Part shown: positions 60,570-64,000 of the stretch, in pieces
How the letters are laid out: each line of letters opens with the position of its first letter
Numbering within the stretch: position 1 is the stretch's first letter
DNA from: Geodermatophilaceae bacterium URHA0031
Lineage (GTDB): Bacteria; Actinomycetota; Actinomycetes; Mycobacteriales; Geodermatophilaceae
Direction: 5' to 3'
Assembly (NCBI GenBank): GCA_000620205.1
Contig: JHVP01000014.1
Span: 59,352 to 123,351, forward strand
DNA: 64,000 nucleotides
The notes under the pieces: generated by a model
The model's database searches: none
Told to the model about the DNA's origin: nothing
Seen by the model: only the letters and a program-made list of their open reading frames with translations
Program-made: the position numbers and the translations under genes

Positions 60570-61390
60570 CCGCCGTCCTGACCGACCGCCCCGCCCCGCC
60601 GTCGACCGCCCGGATCGCCCTGGCCCGCACCGCGCTGGAGCTCCGGCTGTTCGCCCGGGAGCGGCAGCAGGTGGTGTTCGCCTTCGCCTACCCGGTCGTG
60701 ATGATGGTGATCTTCGCGTCCGTGCTCGGCGACGAGGAACGACCCGGGGAGATCCCGTTCGCCCAGTACTTCCTGGCCGGCATCGCGGCCACCGGCATCA
60801 TGCTGATCAGCTTCCAGGCGGTGGGGACGGCGGTCGCCACCGAGCGGGAGGCCGGGCAGCTGGAGCGGCTGCAGGTGCTGGGCACGCCGCCGGTCGCGTA
60901 CTTCGCCGGCAAGGCCGGGCTCGTGCTCGTGTCGGTGACCGCCCAGCTGGCGCTGCTGCTGCCGGTGGCCCGCTACGGCTTCGACGTGCCGATGCCGGTC
61001 GACCTGGCGCACTGGGCCACCTTCGGCTGGGTCGCGGCCCTCGGGGCGCTCGCCGGCACGGTGCTGGGCGTGGCGGTGTCGGCGCTGCCGGGGAGCGCCA
61101 GCTCGACCACCACCGCGGTGTCGGCGTTCGCGATCGTGCTGCAGTTCTTCTCCGGGGTGTTCTTCGGCTTCCTCGAGCTGCCCGGGTGGATGCAGCAGCT
61201 GGCGGCGCTCCTGCCGCTGAAGTGGCTCACCCAGGGGATGCGCTCGGCGTTCCTCCCCGAGCAGGCCGGCGCGTTCGAGGTCGCGGGGGGATGGGAGCAC
61301 GGGAGGACTGCCCTGGTGCTGGTGGCCTGGGTGATCATCGGCACCGTGATCTGCATGCGCACGTTCCGCTGGCGCCGGGCCGAGGGATGA
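60566..61390 (+). CDS. ABC-2 family transporter permease
   Basis: A 274-residue membrane protein with about six helices, starting at about residue 32 (VVFAFAYPVVMMVIFASVLG), and the ABC-2 motif LPLKWLTQGMRSAFLP near the C-terminus. Overlaps the ATPase stop and the kinase start by 4 bp each. Partner of the upstream ATPase. Confidence 0.94.
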   Translation: MTAVLTDRPAPPSTARIALARTALELRLFARERQQVVFAFAYPVVMMVIFASVLGDEERPGEIPFAQYFLAGIAATGIMLISFQAVGTAVATEREAGQLERLQVLGTPPVAYFAGKAGLVLVSVTAQLALLLPVARYGFDVPMPVDLAHWATFGWVAALGALAGTVLGVAVSALPGSASSTTTAVSAFAIVLQFFSGVFFGFLELPGWMQQLAALLPLKWLTQGMRSAFLPEQAGAFEVAGGWEHGRTALVLVAWVIIGTVICMRTFRWRRAEG

Positions 61391-62625
61391 CCTCCGGTCC
61401 CCGGCAGCCGGTCGCCGCGCCTCCCGACCAGGAGGACGGCGGCCGGCTGCTGCTGTCCGACGGCATCCGACGGGTCGTCGTCCTGGTGCTGCACGCCGCC
61501 TTCGTCGTCGTCCTCGGCGCACTGACCGCCTACCTGCTGGTGGCCGACCTCGACGGGGCGCGGCCGGTGCTGTTCGGCGCGGTGGTGGTGTGGGTGCTCG
61601 GCTACGCGACCCTCGGCGTCCCGGCGCTGGCGGCGTGGCATCCGCGCGGCGAGGTGCTCTACCTCGTCGTCCTGGTCGCGGTCATCGGGGTGCTGGCCTG
61701 GGAGCAGCCCTCGGTGCTCTTCGTGATGTTCCTGGCCTACCCGCAGGTGTGGTTCTTCACCGGGTCGCTGCGGGCCGGTGTGCTGTGGACGCTGGCACTC
61801 GCTGCAGCGGCGACGTTCGGGCCGCTGATCGGCTGGACGCAGGGCACCGAGCCGCTGTGGGGCCCCGGGGAGACGCTGGTCGGGCTGGCGCTGAGCCTGG
61901 TGATGGGGCTGTGGACCACCCGGGTCCTGGAGCAGAGCGCCGAGCGGGCCGCGTTGATCCGCGAGCTGGACTCCACCCGCGCCGAGCTCGCGGTCGCCCA
62001 TCACGAGCAGGGCGTGCTCGCCGAGCGGGAACGGATCGCGCGGGAGGTGCACGACACCCTCGCGCAGGGCTACACCAGCATCGTCGTGCTCGCCCAGACC
62101 GCCGCCGCCCAGCTGCCGGCGGACCCCGGCGCCGCCGCCGAGCGGGTGGCCCTGATCGAGGAGGTGGCCCGGGAGAACCTCGGCGAGGCGCGGGCCATGG
62201 TCGCCGCGTTCGCCCCGGTGGCGCTGGACTCCTCGACCCTGGTGGAAGCGCTGCAGCGGCTCGCCGAACGGTTCGGCCGGGAGACCGGGCTTGCCACCCG
62301 GCTGGACACGTCCGCGCTGGCCGACGGCGCGAGCCTGTCCCGCGCCGAGGAGGTCGTGCTGCTCCGCGGCGCCCAGGAGGCGCTGGCCAACGTGCGGCGG
62401 CACGCGTCGGCGAGCGCGGTGGTGCTGCGGGTGACCCGGGTCGGCGAGGTGGTCGCCGTCCACGTCGAGGACGACGGCGTCGGCTTCGACGTCTCGGCGG
62501 CCCAGGGAGTCGGACTGGCCGGGCTGCGCGACCGGGCGGCGCAGGTCGGCGGTGCCGTGGACGTGGCGTCGGCGCCCGGCAAGGGCACGCGGGTGACGGT
62601 GCGGGTGCCGGGAGCCGACCGGTGA
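61387..62625 (+). CDS. Two-component sensor histidine kinase (HisKA_3 type)
   Basis: A 412-residue NarL-class kinase. Five to six transmembrane helices occupy about residues 25-180 without a large extracytoplasmic sensor loop, so it may sense the membrane. The dimerisation box ERERIAREVHDTLAQGYTSIVVLAQ has phospho-acceptor His222; HATPase motifs are LANVRRHASAS (N box), DDGVGFD (G1) and GVGLAGLRDRAAQVGG (G2). Coupled to the transporter genes and the regulator by 4-bp overlaps. Confidence 0.94.
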   Translation: MTSGPRQPVAAPPDQEDGGRLLLSDGIRRVVVLVLHAAFVVVLGALTAYLLVADLDGARPVLFGAVVVWVLGYATLGVPALAAWHPRGEVLYLVVLVAVIGVLAWEQPSVLFVMFLAYPQVWFFTGSLRAGVLWTLALAAAATFGPLIGWTQGTEPLWGPGETLVGLALSLVMGLWTTRVLEQSAERAALIRELDSTRAELAVAHHEQGVLAERERIAREVHDTLAQGYTSIVVLAQTAAAQLPADPGAAAERVALIEEVARENLGEARAMVAAFAPVALDSSTLVEALQRLAERFGRETGLATRLDTSALADGASLSRAEEVVLLRGAQEALANVRRHASASAVVLRVTRVGEVVAVHVEDDGVGFDVSAAQGVGLAGLRDRAAQVGGAVDVASAPGKGTRVTVRVPGADR

Positions 62626-63260
62626 CCGGGGTGCGGGTGCTGGTCGTCGACGACCACCCGGTGGTGCGCGGCGGGCTGGTCGGCTGGCTCGCCGCTCAGC
62701 CCGACCTGGACGTCGTCGGGGAGGCCGCCGATGGGCTGGAGGCCCTGGCGGCGGTCGCCGAGCACCGCCCGGATGTCGTCCTGATGGACCTGCGGATGCC
62801 GCGGATGGACGGCGTGACGGCGACCGGCCGGATCGCCGCCGCGCACCCGGGCGTCCGGGTGCTGGTGCTGACCACCTACGACACCGACGCCGACATCGTG
62901 CGGGCCGTGGAGGCCGGCGCGGCGGGCTACCTGCTCAAGGACACCCCGCTGCCGCAGCTGGCGGACGCCGTGCGCGCCGCGGCACGGGGGGAGACGGTGC
63001 TCGCGCCGCCGGTGGCGGCCAAGTTGGTGTCCCGGATGCGCGCGCCGGCCGTCGAGGCCCCGACCGCCCGCGAGCTGCAGGTCCTCGCCGGTGTCGCCCG
63101 CGGGCTGACCAACGCCGAGATCGGCCGCGAGCTGTTCATCGGCGAGGCGACCGTGAAGACCCACCTGCTGCGGGTGTTCGCCAAGCTCGGCGTCGACGAC
63201 CGCACCCGGGCGGTGCTGGTGGCCGTCGAGCGCGGCCTGCTCCCCGCCCCCGGCTCCTGA
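62622..63260 (+). CDS. Two-component response regulator, LuxR/NarL family
   Basis: A 212-residue regulator: receiver domain 1-120 with VVDDHPVVRGGL and phospho-acceptor Asp56 in VVLMDLRMPRMDG, Thr and Lys switch residues (VLTTYDT, LLKDTP), and a C-terminal LuxR helix-turn-helix (TARELQVLAGVARGLTNAEIGRELFIGEATVKTHLLRVFAKLGVDDRTRAV). GTG start overlaps the kinase stop by 4 bp. Likely target is its own operon. Confidence 0.96.
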   Translation: MTGVRVLVVDDHPVVRGGLVGWLAAQPDLDVVGEAADGLEALAAVAEHRPDVVLMDLRMPRMDGVTATGRIAAAHPGVRVLVLTTYDTDADIVRAVEAGAAGYLLKDTPLPQLADAVRAAARGETVLAPPVAAKLVSRMRAPAVEAPTARELQVLAGVARGLTNAEIGRELFIGEATVKTHLLRVFAKLGVDDRTRAVLVAVERGLLPAPGS

Positions 63261-63404
63261 CCTCCCCGCTCTGTTGGGGGCTTGCGCCAAAGGCGCGCTT
63301 TCGGTGGTCCCATCCTCTTTCCGTAGTCATGTCAAGGGCCTCGCCGGATCTGTGGACAGCCGCCTGACCTGCGGATTCAGCTGGCTGGACGGTCGCTCTT
63401 CCGC

Positions 63405-63410
63405 TAGACT
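63405..63410 (+). promoter_or_regulatory. Possible -10 element of the DUF222 gene
   Basis: TAGACT lies about 40 bp before the GTG start; no good -35 was found. This stretch (63300-63430) is lower in GC than its surroundings. Confidence 0.35.
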
Positions 63411-63446
63411 TCTTACACCTGTTCGAATCGGTGGAGGAGGTGGCCG

Positions 63447-64000
63447 GTGGGGGAGTTGCAGTCCGCTTTGGACGCCCTGGCCGCCGAGGACCTGTTCGCT
63501 CTCCCGCCGGGTGCGGTGCTGGACCGGGTGGTTCTGTTGTTGAAAGTGGTCAACCGCGCCAACGCCGAGCTGACCCGCACCGTGCGGCATGCCGATGTCA
63601 CCGGCGCGGCCGAGCACGATGGGAAGAAGACGGCGCAGTCGTGGCTGCGCGGGCACGGGCACCTGACCGCCGGGGAGGCCGGGCGGCTGGTGCGCTCGGG
63701 GCGGGCGTTGGAGCACCTGCCCGCGACTGCGGCGGCGTTCGCCGAGGGCACCCTGACCGCCGCCCAGGTCGCGGTGATCACCCCGATCGCCGACGACGAC
63801 AAGCGGGCCGCCGCCGACGAGCAGAACGTCGACCTCCGGGTGATCGACGCGGCGCTGGTCGCCGTCGCGCACGGCGAGGCGCACGCCCAGCTGCCGCAGG
63901 TGGTGCACCACTACCGCCAGGCCCTCGACCCCGACGGCACCGAGCCTGATCCGACCGAAGGCAGACGGTTGTCGGTCACCCGGCACGCCGATGGCAGCGG
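63447..64000 (+). CDS. DUF222 domain protein (13E12 repeat family), truncated by the window end
   Basis: About 184 N-terminal residues are visible. The DUF222 pattern is clear: LPPGAVLDRVVLLLKVVNRANAELTRTVRHADVTGAAEHDGKKTAQSWLRGHGHLTAGEAGRLVRSGRALEHLPATAAAFAEGTLTAAQVAVITPIADD. Family members usually end in an HNH endonuclease domain, which would lie beyond the window. They are multi-copy in many Actinobacteria, and function is unproven. GTG 63447 has GGAGGAGG upstream. Confidence 0.85.
   Translation, partial: MGELQSALDALAAEDLFALPPGAVLDRVVLLLKVVNRANAELTRTVRHADVTGAAEHDGKKTAQSWLRGHGHLTAGEAGRLVRSGRALEHLPATAAAFAEGTLTAAQVAVITPIADDDKRAAADEQNVDLRVIDAALVAVAHGEAHAQLPQVVHHYRQALDPDGTEPDPTEGRRLSVTRHADGS

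Noticed and set aside
63405..63435. LexA/SOS box before the DUF222 gene (GTTCGAA)
   Set aside because: Only one half-site is present; the left half of TCGAAC-N4-GTTCGA is missing.

Overview
The window is very GC-rich DNA with actinobacterial habits: many GTG starts, 1-20 bp gene overlaps, several apparently leaderless genes, and terminators made of perfect GC stems without a T-run. The housekeeping genes (xseAB, ispH, glpX, fumC, gltA, DUF4245, DUF6542, DUF1707 and DUF222 families) combined with a complete flagellar export apparatus suggest a motile Geodermatophilaceae-type actinobacterium (Blastococcus, Geodermatophilus or Modestobacter). This is an inference from gene content, not a database match.

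Layout. 1-3739: end of a DrrAB-type ABC exporter, a PIN-PhoH ATPase and an AbiEi-like/DUF559 protein. 3876-28093 (minus strand): one long flagellar gene train in the order flgB, flgC, fliE, fliF, fliG, fliH, fliI, fliJ, an NlpC/P60-transglycosylase fusion, fliK, flgD, flgE, flbD, motA, motB, fliL, fliM, fliN, fliO, fliP, fliQ, fliR, flhB, flhA, an FlhF-like protein and a small membrane protein. 28399-32156 (minus): fliC, then fliD, fliS and a FliT-position gene. 32289-33260 (minus): fliA-type sigma factor. 33414-36702 (plus): flgN, flgK, flgL, csrA. 36831-40026 (plus): four uncharacterised genes, one of which reads as a divergent sigma-70 factor. 40191-54731: alpha/beta hydrolase, two M15 peptidases, gltA, fumC, glpX, xseAB, ispH and other core genes. 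55013-64000: rmuC, a VOC protein, an Ada-AlkA/Ogt alkylation-repair pair, an SDR, an ABC exporter fused into one operon with a two-component system, and a truncated DUF222 gene.

How it works together. The long operon encodes the MS ring, switch, export gate and ATPase, stators, rod and hook, and a peptidoglycan hydrolase in the usual FlgJ slot. Filament, cap, chaperones and hook-filament junction lie at the upstream end beside the motility sigma gene. Boxes of the form TCAA-N16-GCCGWNNN precede fliC, fliD and flgB, with weaker ones before fliA and flgN, so late genes probably depend on this sigma factor. The fliC and csrA leaders each hold two small hairpins displaying GGA in the loop, one covering the Shine-Dalgarno sequence, which suggests CsrA control of flagellin and of CsrA itself. 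No fliW, flhG, flgM, flgF, flgG or che genes were recognised here.

Most notable: the divergent sigma-like protein at 37508-38620 with its orphan neighbours; the CsrA-type leaders in an actinobacterium; the FlhF-like protein with lost GTPase motifs and a long five-residue-repeat helix; and an M15 peptidase carrying a degenerate NlpC/P60 domain.
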